DNA from: Circinella umbellata
Lineage: Eukaryota > Mucoromycota > Mucoromycetes > Mucorales > Lichtheimiaceae
Assembly: GCA_025093555.1 (NCBI GenBank)
Contig: JAIWNF010000005.1
Location: 682,001 to 746,000 of the forward strand
DNA: 64,000 bases
Direction of reading: 5' to 3'
Below the pieces are notes generated by a model. It ran no database searches. It had not been told where the DNA came from and saw only the letters and a list, made by a program, of their open reading frames with translations. Below, piece after piece: positions 25,907 to 38,475 of this stretch. How positions within the stretch are numbered: position 1 is the first letter of the stretch; each line of letters opens with the position of its first letter. A program made the translations under genes and the position numbers.

Positions 25907-28900
25907 TTACCGACGTTCTTTTACAAAATATTTTAAAAATAGAAATGATGTTGATAAAGTAACGATAACAAATAAACATAATCTTGTGACATCCATCCAA
26001 AATGCTTGTCCATTAAATCCAAATCTTGCAAGGATCACAGAACCTGGAATTTGTATATCAGCAATTGATTTATCACGTAATGTAATATCTTTGAGTTCAT
26101 TGACAATTAATGCTTCATATCCATAATTAAAAAAGCTCAAGTATTTTAACCAACTATATTATAAATATATGAAATTAGTTTAGTTTATCTTTCTTTGGGA
26201 AACGATATCCTGTAGTTTCTTCTTCTTCTTCTTACTTTAAAAAACTAGGAATATGATCTATAATAAAGAAAAAAAGGCAAATAGTGAGCATCATAAAATA
26301 ATTTATCCCTTTCTCTTCCTCCCCCCCCTTTTACTTTACCTTTATTAAGAAGGAATCCTCCAAATAACATGGAAAATAACATGACAAGACTTGCAAGTAA
26401 ATTGGCAGCAGAAGCATTTTTGAATGCTGTAGCAAAACAAAGACACAATCCTGCTGCTGCAAGATTAAATAAAACCAACACCAATAAGAATTTTCCAAAG
26501 ACAACCAAAGCTGGATTTAATCCCACCATATAATAACTGATCGATCCCATGACAAGTGGAGGTAAAACACGTAATGGAATAATATCAAATAAAACCTTGG
26601 CACAAAAATAACTTGCAGGATTATAATATCCATTTTCTCGTTCTCGCATGAATAAAACACGTTCTTTACTGAACATGTCTAATGCACTTGTGGATGCAAA
26701 TCCTAATAAGGCACACATGAAGAATAAAACACCTAATCGATTTTGTACACCTGATAGATCAACATCCACTTGCCAAAATAAACTACCCAATAGAACACCG
26801 AGTAAAGCAGAGCAAATTAAATGAGCAAAAAATAAAAATGGGTTACGATATAGGTTGATAAATGTTCGAGAAGAAAGAAGAGACTATATATACATTAATT
26901 TGGGTGGGGGGGGTTGTTAGTAAGAAATAAAAGTTGGATCATGATATAAAATTGTGTGTTTATAGAATACATTACAAGCTCATGAAAGAATTGAACCATG
27001 GATAAAGGAGAATAATAATTATTTTCCTTATTTGAATCCATCCAAACTGAAAATCGAACATTATTTCCAGAATTCGTATCATCCATAGACTGTCTTATTT
27101 TTGAACGTACAGTGTTGTAAAGAGTGGATGTTTTATAGGATTCGATCAGTTGATATGTATGATTGGATTCAGATAAAAGTGTAAATTCAGATGAATTGTG
27201 TGATTCATTTGTATTGATATCTCGTACTGTATCTGATATTAATTGTCGCGTTTCTTCTGTTGTTGACCCAAAATCTTCTAAGGGTTGTGAACTAACGATA
27301 GAGGATGCGTGACTTTGGGGCAGTGCAAAAGATCTATTGTCATTCATATCATCGTCCTCATTATCATTTATATCATCCGGTCGTTTCATTGTCAAATCAA
27401 CTAAAAATAAATAAATTTAATTTATGGTTTCTTTTATTTTATTTTTAATCAAATTATTTACTTACTTAAATAATCGGCTACATTATAATCCGTTGGGACA
27501 GGAAATCCAATATCTCGAAAGAAATGGGATGTTTGATTGGCAGGTCCAAAATATACCTATAAGTATTAATCAATTCATTGTTCTTTTTTATAAAAAGAAA
27601 ACAGATTCCTACTCACCGTATTTCCTCCAGCAAGTAACATGAGTGAATCAAACATTTTAAAAATGTTAGATCTAGGCTAAAAAAAAAGAATAATAAGAGT
27701 ATATATAGTTTAATCCTATGTATAGGATGATTTAAAAAACAAAAAGCAGGGTAATATTTACTTGATGTATAGTCACCACCACTGTTCGTTTGCCTTGTTT
27801 TGTTAATTTTCGAAGACATTCCATTACAACACAAGCATTAAAAGCATCCAAACCACTTGTAGGTTCATCCAAAAATAATAAACTTGGACTCGTCACCAAT
27901 TCTTTACCAATACTCACACGTCTTTTTTCTCCACCACTAATACCTCTTTGACCTGGTGTTCCAATCGTTGAATTTGCAATGGATTCTAATCCAAGTTCTT
28001 GAATAACATCGGCTACTCGTTTTTGTTTTAAACGTAAACTCATTTTTCGAGGTAAACGTAACATGGCAGCATACATTAATGTTTCGTGTACAGTCAATGT
28101 CCCCATTAATGTATCATCTTGGTCCACATAACCAGATAATTGTTTAAACCGTTTTCGTGTAGGTATTGAACCATTGATCATAATACTACCACTAGCAACA
28201 CCCCGTTTATGTTTTCGTGCCAAGATATCTAATAATGATGATTTTCCTATTTTTGATAATAATAAAATTAGTTAGTAATAATCCAACTAAATGTTTTATT
28301 TTATTTTTTTCAAAATTACCTGCACCAGAAGGACCCATTACAGCTAATAATTCACCAGGTTCAACATAGCCTGATAATCCAGATAATATATGTTTACCAC
28401 CTATATATTATATAACATATATAAAGTCGTTTAATATAAAATATAGAGGTGTCCTATGTGTTATATTATAAATAAATAAATAAAACTCATTACCAACAGT
28501 ATAAGATATATCATCAAATGCTAAATGAACTTCTTTTCTCATATCTTCAAACATTTCTTGTGCAATAACATCGTCTTGATTGTATTCATTTAATTCTATT
28601 CGAGATCCAAATAAAAGTTGTTGTCTTTTTGCTGTTGATTTAACAACCAAATAAATAACCATGCAAGCGAATACAATGGCTGATAAGATAACAATTTCTG
28701 TCATTCGAGAAAATTCACGTTCCTACGTACAAATATCATGCATTCTCTTCTTTTAATATAATTTTTTATTGTATAAAAATATAAATATATATATATAAAA
28801 CTTACGATTGGATGAACATCAAGATAATCTTGTACATTAGCACATTCTCCAACATCACAACTTAAACCTATATTATCCGGGAATACGCTTACCAAAGTCG

Positions 28901-30048
28901 AATATTCTTTCATAATAAATAATTAATTTTATGTACATTATAAATTTGTATAATTCTTATTACCATTGTACCAGCAATTTTTTCCGTCTTTACAAAACCA
29001 TTCAGAAGGTCCTTTTACATTGGCAATAAGTTCAGACATATCTATAAATTCAAAATTAACACCCCATTTTTGTTTTTTAAAAAAGAAAAAGAAGCATATT
29101 TAATATCAACTTACCAACTTCTTTACCACACATAAAAGCACCTTTCATACAACCACAATTTGCTTTTGAACATTTTCCATGAACATCATTTCCATCACTA
29201 GCTTTTTATAGGATATTCAGATATGAAACATAGATATTAGATAACTCTTTCTTCTTCTTATCTCTTCCTCTTTCTTTTTCCAACTTGATAATTACTTGTT
29301 TGAATACATTCTGAAAGATTACAATAGAATTGTTCTTCCGTATCTTTCCAAAATTGAAAAACACATTCTTGCTTTTGCCAATCACATTGTAATGAAATAG
29401 CTGTATCATCAATCCATGGTATATCTACAATAATAATAATAATAATAATAATAAGAACAAATGATCCCCCCCCACACACCTTTCATAACAATTAATTTTT
29501 CTAGAAAATTTACTTGTTGTATCACACCATGCATGCATTGATTTTAATCCAATAGCTGACTTGATACATTTTCCATTGACTCCTTTTCCAGGTATACATG
29601 CTTGATCATTTTGACATACATTACAATTAACTCCACCCCATCTATTTTGATAATATTAGATCCATTCAAATATTACTTTTCTTTTTGTCAGTTTTACAGT
29701 ATACTTGTTTTATATTACCCGTCGTCACACGCACACTGAGAACCCTGTCGTGTTGGTCTATCAGGTTCATAAAGTGATCCACATAAAGGTTCTTTACAGT
29801 CCATTCCACCTATAAAAAAAAAAGTTATCCATGGTCAATGTCTTTTTGTTTAACGTACTTTTATTACAAGACGAAAACTTTTGTTTCATTGAAACTTTAC
29901 CCCATCCAGGAGGACATTGACAAATACCACTTGGATCACAAGTACCTCCATTCGTACAAGTGTCTGTTGGAAATTGACAATTAAAACAAGGTGGACATTC
30001 TGGATTTTGTCTCTTCAAAAAATGAGCTCTTTTAGATACATTAAACAT
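25907..30048 (-). CDS. ADP1: ADP1-type ABCG (White-family) transporter with extracellular EGF-like region
   Basis: About 16 exons on the minus strand join to roughly 1,000 residues; the last is 26153-25907. Order: Cys-rich luminal/extracellular part with EGF-like ECPPCFNC and CQCPPGWG and further Cys pairs (about 30048-28800). A transmembrane helix follows ([17 protein letters not shown]). One nucleotide-binding domain comes next, with Walker A GPSGAGKSS split by an intron, ABC signature ISGGEKRR, Walker [13 protein letters not shown] and the switch His TIHQ. Then an acidic linker, and six-helix membrane domain (RNPFLF, then LSGVQNRLG and [11 protein letters not shown]). The order and the cysteine pattern match yeast Adp1, whose substrate is not established. 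It is a half-transporter and should dimerise. No signal peptide is encoded before 30048; MFNVSK is the first ATG of the first sure exon, and an upstream leader exon is likely (see 30606-30698). Confidence 0.85.
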
Positions 30049-30605
30049 TTCATATAGTGCGGGGAAGGGGGGTTTATGCACCAAAAAAAAAATAATCTAT
30101 ATAAAAGAAAAAGTGTGGGAGTATGAAAAAAAGAAAAAATTCGCAGGAAAAAAAAAGGGTTTTTAGAAAAGAAAGAGTGGAGGGTTCAGGTAACACACAT
30201 AGCCTTGAAACAAAACTGGAGTTTTTGATCTACGTTTTTGAATTGTTGCATAAAAGTGATCCACCATCTCAATATCTCTAGATCCTCATTAAAAAAAAAG
30301 TGGCCTTCTCTCCCCCCCCCCTTTTTTTTTTCTGGACAAAATAAGAATTTATATAACAACTACATAAAGAATTCTTTCAATAATCTTATGAATGATTTCA
30401 TTAACTATTATAGACAATTTTCATATATTATATAAATACATTTATTAATACATATGAAAAGATCATAGTTGCTTTTAGTTATATATAAAAATCAAATAAT
30501 GAATTGCAAGTAATACGTAGGAGAAAAAAAATAGCTTGGATTTTGTTATTGGGGGGGAAGGAAAGGAAGAATGATTGAAAGACTCGCTAATAATAGATAC
30601 ATTAC

Positions 30606-30698
30606 GTAACTAGAGAATTCAATTCGAGTTTTTTGTGTAATAAAGAAGAAGAGTATTAGGGAAATAAAAAGAATCCTAACTTTGACCCGCATATTCAT
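30606..30698 (-). CDS. Candidate first exon (signal peptide) of the ADP1-like gene
   Basis: A 31-codon minus-strand frame starts with two Met residues followed by basic residues, then a hydrophobic core (ILFISLILFFFI), and ends at a GTAATG donor. A good acceptor (CTTTTATATAG) just before 30096 would join in phase 0 to a frame that continues into MFNVSK at 30048. The product would gain the signal peptide that Adp1 proteins need. Against it: the intron would be 509 nt, longer than others in this gene, and the joined residues [12 protein letters not shown] look like translated leader DNA. Confidence 0.3.
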
Positions 30699-31296
30699 CG
30701 TTGTCAAGGTATAACTGAAACAGGGGGGGGGGGGTTGTCTCTCCATATATTAGAAACTGGAGTACGTATATTACTATCATAGTCCATTTTTTTCGCTCTA
30801 AGAAGGGATTAACACTAGGTATTTTACTAGAGCAATGTCAATCAGCCATCCATGTAAACGATCACTACGTACGTAACCATTCTATATATCTTCTATCTTT
30901 CTTTTCTCAGGGAACAATGTATTTTTTTTTTCGTTTTCGTATGTTCCATGTTTCCATTTATCGTTAATTTGATCACTTTACTAGCTCTGTGTGTTTTTTT
31001 TGGAATAAATCTGTAAACACACACACACTCCTCCTTTTTTTACAATCCAAAACGATCATAGTAGAGTTTGAATCATTCGAGGCTGATAAAGAATATTATC
31101 TTCTTCTTTCTTTATTATCTCAATGGATTACATACAGCGATGTGTTTGAGTGTGTGATCATAACATTGTATGGTGCTATGTAAAAAAAAAGGATTTTTGC
31201 TCATGATTTAATATGTTGTTGAGTTGCTGTTGAAAATAAAAAAAAATGCTACTATTTTTTTTGACTAGCTTAGGAATAGAGAAAAAAAACAGCCGT

Positions 31297-32000
31297 GTGG
31301 TAGTGATGGTAACACTACGTCAACCCAAATACAAAACGGTAGTTTAAGCCTACGTACTTGTGCAGACGAATATAATCCTGATAGTAATTATCAGGACAAT
31401 TGTAATGTTATCACCACCCCAACAGGCTCTCATACCATCGAACAGAAACCTGCTATTATTCACTCTTATCATACATGTAAATTCCATCCTTTCTTATGGC
31501 TAATGGAACCAGCCAATATATATTTCCATAAAAAAATCAACGATTCGAAAGTTTAAAAAGATATGACTTAATTAAAGAAACTTTTGCAGAATAATCATCA
31601 TGTTTTTTTATTTTATTTTTCTAATTTTATATATCGTTAAATTCTTTACATCATAGGTTACCTGATAAACATTAAGTGGGTTATATGGAAACTACGTAAG
31701 TACGTACATGGAACATTCTTACTTTACAATATGAAGTTCGATTCAAAAGGTATATTCCAGCTAATACTACCTCTCAAATTCTTGTGGTGGATACGTAATT
31801 TCATCAGGTATGATTGAATTATATAATTTATAATTTTTGGGCAACCCACAAGGTAATTAAAATTACCCTATTAGGAAGGTAGAACTAATAATGATTTTTT
31901 TAGGCATCATGCGCCGAGTATTGTGTACCTAGAAATGAAAGACGAGAATCACACTGCACAAAAACCAACAAATGTTGGAAACCGAAAGTCATTATCTTTT
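31297..32000 (+). pseudogene. Possible decayed multi-exon gene, family unknown
   Basis: Several pieces look like exons. 31297-31480 follows an ACAG acceptor, reads PCGSDGNTTSTQIQNGSLSL and ends at a GTAAAT donor. 31658-31694 lies between an ATCATAG acceptor and a GTAAGT donor. About 31745-31805 reads RFKRYIPANTTSQILVVDT, then a stop just before a GTATGA donor. 31912-31990 follows TTTTTTAG and reads ASCAEYCVPRNERRESHC, rich in cysteine. The pieces can be chained in phase apart from the stop, and no start codon fits. I do not recognise the family. It may be a dead gene or an active one whose true splicing I have not found. Confidence 0.35.
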
Positions 32001-32803
32001 ATGAAATTATAGTATTATACATGTGGAATAATACCCCCCTCCCCTTATTTTTATAATTTTCAATTAGTTAGTTAGTAGTACGTAGTTTCTATGATGATGT
32101 CCATTTCCACTTTTTTTTTTTTTGCTTACGTATCTGGATAAATTTTGATCTTTATTATAGATAGATATATGAGGAGTACGTAAGATATAACACTTTATTA
32201 TTATTATATATACTCATATACTGTAATAACAAAAAATTAGTCTTACGTATTCGATAACACACTTATATAATATACTTTTATATTATTCTACATGAGATGG
32301 AATACCTAACATATTATTTTTACTCCCCTTTTTTTTAAAAAAGATCATAAAATGGTCAAGAAGGGGAGCCACTTTCTATAAATTAATTATCATAATGATT
32401 GTGTTTTTAGATACGATGGATCCTATATATTTATTATGTTACAAAGAATGGAGCGGAGAATTAAAGAAAAGTAATAAGGCATAAAAAAAAAAGAAGCTGA
32501 GTGGGTTTATGTGTTTGCTGCATACCATTAACTCATAAAAAAAAAAGCTGATTATTTTTTTTAGACTACCGCGAATTTGTGTAGCATATACTCACATACA
32601 AAGTACATAAACTTTCTTTTTTTTTTTTGTCCTCCCCTTCTCCTCTCTTTTTCTCTTTTTCTCTTCTTTTTTTTTTCCTGTAAGCTACTTTTTCTTTAAA
32701 AAAAAACTTCTTTTATATATATATTAATATTATTTATTTATTTTCGGATTCAAAATCGTTATTATTGAAAAAAAAAAGATCAAAAGATATATATAAGAAA
32801 AAA

Positions 32804-35251
32804 ATGACGACGACTGATGCTATTATGAATAATAATAATGACGATACCATAACAACAAAAAACTCAGTAACAGAAGAAGAAAATAAACACGGCGGTAGAG
32901 ATCGTTCAGGGACTATCACTGCACCACCTCCACCTCGTTCACTTCAATCCCAGAGTTCGATTTCATCTGGATTTTCACTTGATGATGCTCAAAGTCATAC
33001 TTCTTCTATAGATACAAGTGGAACCGAGAAAGATGAAGATAATACCAAGAAAAATCAGCAGCCGACACGGGTCCGACGACAGCGTGGATTGACTGTAACA
33101 CAAAGCTCACGCCCATCAGATCCTCAACAAAATAATGAAGAAGAAGATAGTTATAGTACAGCAGATGATGATGATGACAATGATCACAACACTAAAAAAG
33201 AACCATCTAATCAACAAGAACAAAATAATCATAATAATCATAACAATGAAGAACTCTCTAAACAAATTCAAGATTTAATGGTGCAAGATCGACCTTCATT
33301 AGAAGATGATTATGTACAAAGCAATGATGAAGATATGGATGATGGTCGGTCCAGTCCAAAAAGTGTTCATTCTACTGTATCTTCTTCTTATAGTGTTGTT
33401 TCAAGTGCATCCAATTATGATTTATTATTAGCACGACTTGGTACTCCACAACAAAGTAGTGGAGTAACAAGTATGGGTCGATCTTCTTCTTCAACATCCT
33501 CTACTTTTGATCATCATTTTATAGTCCCTAATGGTGGTGGTGGTGGCTCGATGGATCAAATAGTATTAGAACAAACAGATATTGAAAATCATGGAGAAGA
33601 AGAAATTGATTGGGGTAAAAAATAATAATAAAGAAGATGGAATGAATTAATGTGCATATTTTTTTTTTTAAAGTTGCTTTATTAAGGGACCGAAATCTAA
33701 CTATTTTCAAAAAAAAAAAAAAACACTTCCCCTCTTTTTTTATTTCTCTCCGCAAATAGAGTTTTGGTCCAAGGTAGTATCGGATTTTAAAGCAGTTAAA
33801 GCACCTACTTTACGACATCATCTTCAAAGAGGAGGTGTTCCACCTTCCTTACGTGGTACTGTCTGGCCATTATTAGCCAAATCCAAGGATAATCGATTAG
33901 AACAACAATATATGCGTTTGTTAAAAAGCGAATCTGTTTATGAAAAAGCGATTATTCGAGATTTATCAAGGACATTTACAAGTATTGACTATTTTCAAAC
34001 AAAGGATGGTCAAGAAGCATTATTTAATGTTGCCAAAGCATATTCTCTTTATGATGCAGAAGTAGGCTATTGTCAAAGTGTTTTATTTATTGCTGGACCT
34101 TTGTTACTCAATGTAAGAATCTATATCCCATTTTTGTTTTTTTAACTATTCGGTACAACACTAAACACAGAAGTAAAGTAAATCTTGACTTATTAATATT
34201 TTTTTGGCCATACGAATAAAATATATGTATATACATTAGATGCCTGAAGAAGAAGCATTTTGTGTACTTGTACAAATAATGACACGATATGATTTACGGG
34301 GTCAATTTAAACCTCAACCTGATCTTTTATCCCAACGACTATACCAACTGACATATTTAACAAGAGATCATTTACCTCATGTACAACGCCATTTCGAATC
34401 TCAAGGAATTCAAACAAATATGTATGCTTCTACATGGTTTATATCATTATTTGCATACAAATTTCCCTTAGAAGTTGTATTTCGTATATATGATATTTTT
34501 CTTTCGGATGGTATTGAAGCACTTTTTCGTATTGCTCTTGCACTTTTAGAAAGAAATCAATCCAATCTATTGGTTTTGGAATATGATAAATTACTTCGAT
34601 TTCTTAAACATGATCTTTTACTGATATATGAGGTGAGTTTAATAATTTTTGAAATCTTTCCCCTCTCCCCCCCTTTTTTTTTACTTTCTTTCTAACTTAA
34701 AAAACCATGTATATCATTAGGATGCGACCAGTAGTCTTATTTTTGATGCGTATCGTGTCACTATACCAGCAAAACGACTCGATAAACTAGCAAAACAATT
34801 TCAAGCTGATGTAGCACGTAGTAATTCCGAAGTAGAAGCTATTGATAAATTACGAAAACAAAACAAAGCATTGAATGATATGATTAAACAATTAAAAGGC
34901 AACCTCGATGATATAAACAAAGAACATGGAATGGTTGCCAGAGAATTAATAGAGTCCAAGATGGAAATTGCACGTGTTCATGACGAAAATGATGCACTTC
35001 GACAGCAATCCTATGATTTAAAACGTGCCTTGGAAACATTACCCACCGAAGTAGAAAACCGAGTCAAAGAAGAAATGGAAACGTTGACTGGAAAAAATGC
35101 AGTATTGGTAAAACGGAACACCTCCTTGGAAGATCAATTGGGATATATGGAAAATATGGTGATGGAAATCAAAACAAAGTTTGCAGAAAGTGAAAATGAA
35201 CGTGTTAATTTACAACAACGATTTGATGATTTAAAACGACTTATGGATTAA
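32804..35251 (+). CDS. TBC-domain Rab GTPase-activating protein (EVI5/Gyp5-like)
   Basis: Four exons (32804-33614, 33760-34112, 34240-34632 and 34721-35251) encode 695 residues. The first 270 are a disordered acidic, Ser- and Asn-rich leader. The TBC domain runs from about 290 (GGVPPSLRGTVWPLL) to 510. It carries the arginine-finger motif IxxDxxR in IIRDLSRTF (about 335-343) and the glutamine-finger segment YCQSV. DWEFW just before the domain is typical of the EVI5/Gyp5 group. Residues about 550-690 form a long coiled coil rich in Glu, Lys and Leu. The product should stimulate GTP hydrolysis by a Rab (Ypt1/Sec4 or Rab11/Rab35 class) on Golgi or secretory membranes; which Rab is unknown. The start chosen is the first ATG; a TTG 13 codons upstream is in frame but not a normal eukaryotic start. 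Confidence 0.9.
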
Positions 35252-35558
35252 TAATAAGATAATAAAATCGTATTGTAATTTTTCATCTATCCTTCAATTT
35301 AAATATATATACACACACATACGTAGAGAGAGGGGGGGGAGAATTAAATAGAACTGTTTTTAATATGACTCATGTACGTAGATAAAGTTTTTTTTTTTTT
35401 AATTAAGAATGTTAATATAATATTACAAGAAAAAATGATTCTGTGTTATCAAAAGAAATGTGTCCTACGTCCACAAATAAATTATTAAGAACACTTATTA
35501 GAAATATCAAAAATCTCTATGACTACAACCTAGCTTTTTATGCATATTATTATGTTAT

Positions 35559-37768
35559 TTATAAAGCATCATCCAAAACATGACCAAACCATTGTTTTTC
35601 AGGACGTTTACGTTCAATACCAGGTGTCTTTTCACACACTTTGGCCATACGTAACAATAATGCTTCATTCCACCATTCTCCAATAAGTTGCATACCGACA
35701 GGTTTATTATTATGAAATCCAGCTGGAACACTTAGAGCAGGAAGACCTGTAAAATTGGCCAATGTAGCATAGGTCATTGTGTGTATCGTTTTGACCGTAT
35801 CCGACATACCGTAACGGAAAGCATTTTGAGGAAGTTCTGGAGATGTGATAGCCGTTGTAGGTAATAATAACAAATCAATTTTATCTTGTTTAAAAATTCG
35901 ATTCATTTGATCGATAACTTGAGTACGGACTTGTTGAGCTTTATAATAATCTGTTGCAGTGAGCTGGTTGGCTATGGTCATCATTATTTGAGTGGATGGT
36001 GTATACTTTGATTTCGAAGTTTTGCTTTTTAATAATTCTTGTCGAGCAAATGTGTTCATTTCCGTACAAATAGTGATGGAATGTGCTAATAATAATCATA
36101 AAATATAAACAGATTTAGAAATTACAGAGTCTATCATCCAGATGACAAAATAGATTCCATATCAATTGAATGATATGCTTTTTGTTTGTTACCAATTCCA
36201 GCAAGATCAATACTTGGAAGTTCAATTTCCACTATTTTTGCACCAAGATGTTCAAAATGTTTTTGAAATCGACGTATATGATCTAATATTTCAGGTTCAC
36301 CAATTTTTGATTCCCATTGAGGAATAGTAGCAATTGTAAGACCTTGTAAATTTTCTGTTAAGTCATAACCAGTGAGAGATACAGGAGGTTGATACAGAGT
36401 ATTTGGGTCCTTTGCATCAGGACCAGCAGTAATTGCATAGGTCATTGCCAAATCATCTGCTGTTGCTGCAATTGGACCATACACATCCAGTGTTTGTGTA
36501 AGAGTTACTAATAAAGTTAAAATAAAAATAAAACCCAAGTTAATATTTTATAATATACAGCAGTATATAAGAAATATTTATAGAATAAAAACTTACATCC
36601 ACCATATGAAGAGAGGCGACCAAATGTAGTTTTTAAACCATATAAACCACAAAATGAAGATGGAATTCTATCATATATTATAAAGTAGTGTTAAAAAGCC
36701 TCAATGTACATTAATATTAACTAAAACTATTTTATTACCGAACAGATCCACCTGCATCTGCGCCAATGCTAATTGGAACAAGACCAGCAGCTACAGTAGC
36801 TGAACTTCCACCACTAGATCCACCACAAGAACTGATCAAATCATAAGGATTTAATGGAGTACCCGTATTAGGATTCACCGTAAACACACTAAAAATGAAA
36901 AAAAAAAATGGAATGGTATTAATAAATCTAGATCAATTAAAAAAATACAAAAAAAAAAAAAAGAGATACTTTACTCCCAACCAAGTTCTTGCATTACAAC
37001 ATGACCCAAAATAATGGCACCAGCATTTCGAAGCCGTTGAACAACTTCAGCATCATATTCAGCTGGTTTTCCATCATTGATAAAAGAAGTACCTCCTTTT
37101 GTTTCAAAACCTTGAACATTCATTTCTTCCTTGATAGAAACGAAAACACCATCCAATGGACTGATAGGATTACCTTGCTTATATCTTTCAGTGGATGCAG
37201 CAGCTTCCTCTATTATTTTATTAGGATTTATCGAGCGCATCCAATGATATTTTGAGTTTGATTCTTCCAAGATTTTGAGTAACGATTGTGCTACCTACAA
37301 CAAAGTAGTAATTAAAGTTGAGTCAGCAAAAGGTTGTGAGAGAGAGAGAAAGAGAGAGCTTTTAATTTTACCTTGGTAGGGGTGATTTGTTGTTCGTTAT
37401 AGGCTATATGATAATCCCAAAACGAATAGAAAGGCGAATTACTTTTGTTTTCATATTTTAGTTGGGCCACTAAACTCGTATTATTTTCATTTTGATTCCT
37501 TGAAAAAGAATGTTTATGGTCATGAGGAATGGGTAAAAGTGTAGGCATGTCTACCAGATTATGATCACGTAATTTGAATAAACGAGCATCTTTAGCAAGT
37601 TTATAGGGTACATAGGGTAACCAATCAACCCATTTGGCAGCTATTGCTAGTGACCAGCCATATAATGCTGGTGCATCAAACTTTTATTTTTATTAGATAA
37701 TTGATCCATACTTATTGAGTATTTTCTGTTTTTTTAAAAGAATCTACATTTACCTTATCATCATCCAT
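35559..37768 (-). CDS. Amidase-signature-family hydrolase
   Basis: Seven minus-strand exons (37768-37754, 37680-37372, 37294-36975, 36888-36739, 36667-36597, 36507-36193 and 36085-35559) give 568 residues. The Ser-Ser-Lys triad of the amidase family is visible: Lys in VSIKEEM, the bridging Ser in GGSSGGSS, and the nucleophile Ser in [11 protein letters not shown] followed by [10 protein letters not shown]. The length and the N-terminal extension before the core resemble fungal acetamidase and fatty-acid-amide-hydrolase-type enzymes rather than the shorter GatA. Substrate is unknown; it would release ammonia or an amine from an amide. The first exon encodes only five residues (MDDDK). The GT at 36192 was chosen because it yields [12 protein letters not shown], a normal amidase segment; reading through gives a premature stop. 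The neighbour RPL4 is divergent. Confidence 0.88.
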
Positions 37769-38475
37769 ATTTTTTTTTTGAAAAGAAAAAAAAAAGTAAA
37801 TAAAATAGAATCAGAAAGAAAGGTTTAAATATCTCAGGCTATTTTATTTCATTTTTTTTTACAAGAGATTTTTGTTCTTTGACGACATGTGCTTTGTGCA
37901 ACCTCAAAGTATCTCTTTGAATACATTAATGCAGAAAAGAGTTAAAAAATATCTCATCTTGCTGAATTAATTTGAAAAATTCTATCAGACAAAATTCGCT
38001 TCTATGTTTTATATATTCAGCGCGATCAATAAACCATGCATGTTATGAAAATAGTACGTTTATCATCCTATAATTATTAAGGTAGTAGGTGTTTTGATCA
38101 CTTTTATTCTCCAACTCTTATTGTTTCTTTTTCTAAAAGTTACACAAATTTGACAAGCGAAAATATATAATACAATTCGAATTTTATTAACAAAATAATT
38201 TAAATACTCCATAAAATATATACTAATAATACTTATTCTTTAAACAACATGGAAATCAAATGAATGATATTAAAAAAGAAAGAAAACCTTTCATTTCTTA
38301 ACAAAAAAACATTCTTTAGACGAAGAGAGAGGCTTGGGGAAAAAACAATGTTCAAAGAAGTAGGTTTCAGACACATCGCCAGCTTTGGAGCGGAGTTCAA
38401 TGAACTAATTTTAACAAAATTGGAAACGTGTCGTGAAGCTCAAGTACTTTCTCTTTTGTTATTAGTTCTTTAAAG
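37769..38475. promoter_or_regulatory. Shared divergent promoter region of amidase and RPL4
   Basis: A 707-bp gap separates the two start codons, which point away from each other. The half next to the amidase is AT-rich. The last 170 bases before RPL4 are less AT-rich and end in a pyrimidine-rich stretch (TTTCTCTTTTGTTATTAGTTC) typical of ribosomal-protein gene starts. A 41-codon open frame (38348-38473) stops two bases before the RPL4 ATG; whether it is transcribed is unknown. Confidence 0.5.

Larger units (their letters stand above)
30049..32803. other. Divergent intergenic region between ADP1-like and TBC genes
   Basis: This is a 2.7-kb gap between two genes transcribed away from each other, so it holds both promoters. 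It contains the candidate ADP1 leader exon, exon-like fragments at 31297-32000 and stacked TACGTA motifs (30867, 31690 and 32090). The TBC gene leader at 32600-32800 is C/T-rich. No complete gene is seen. Confidence 0.5.
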
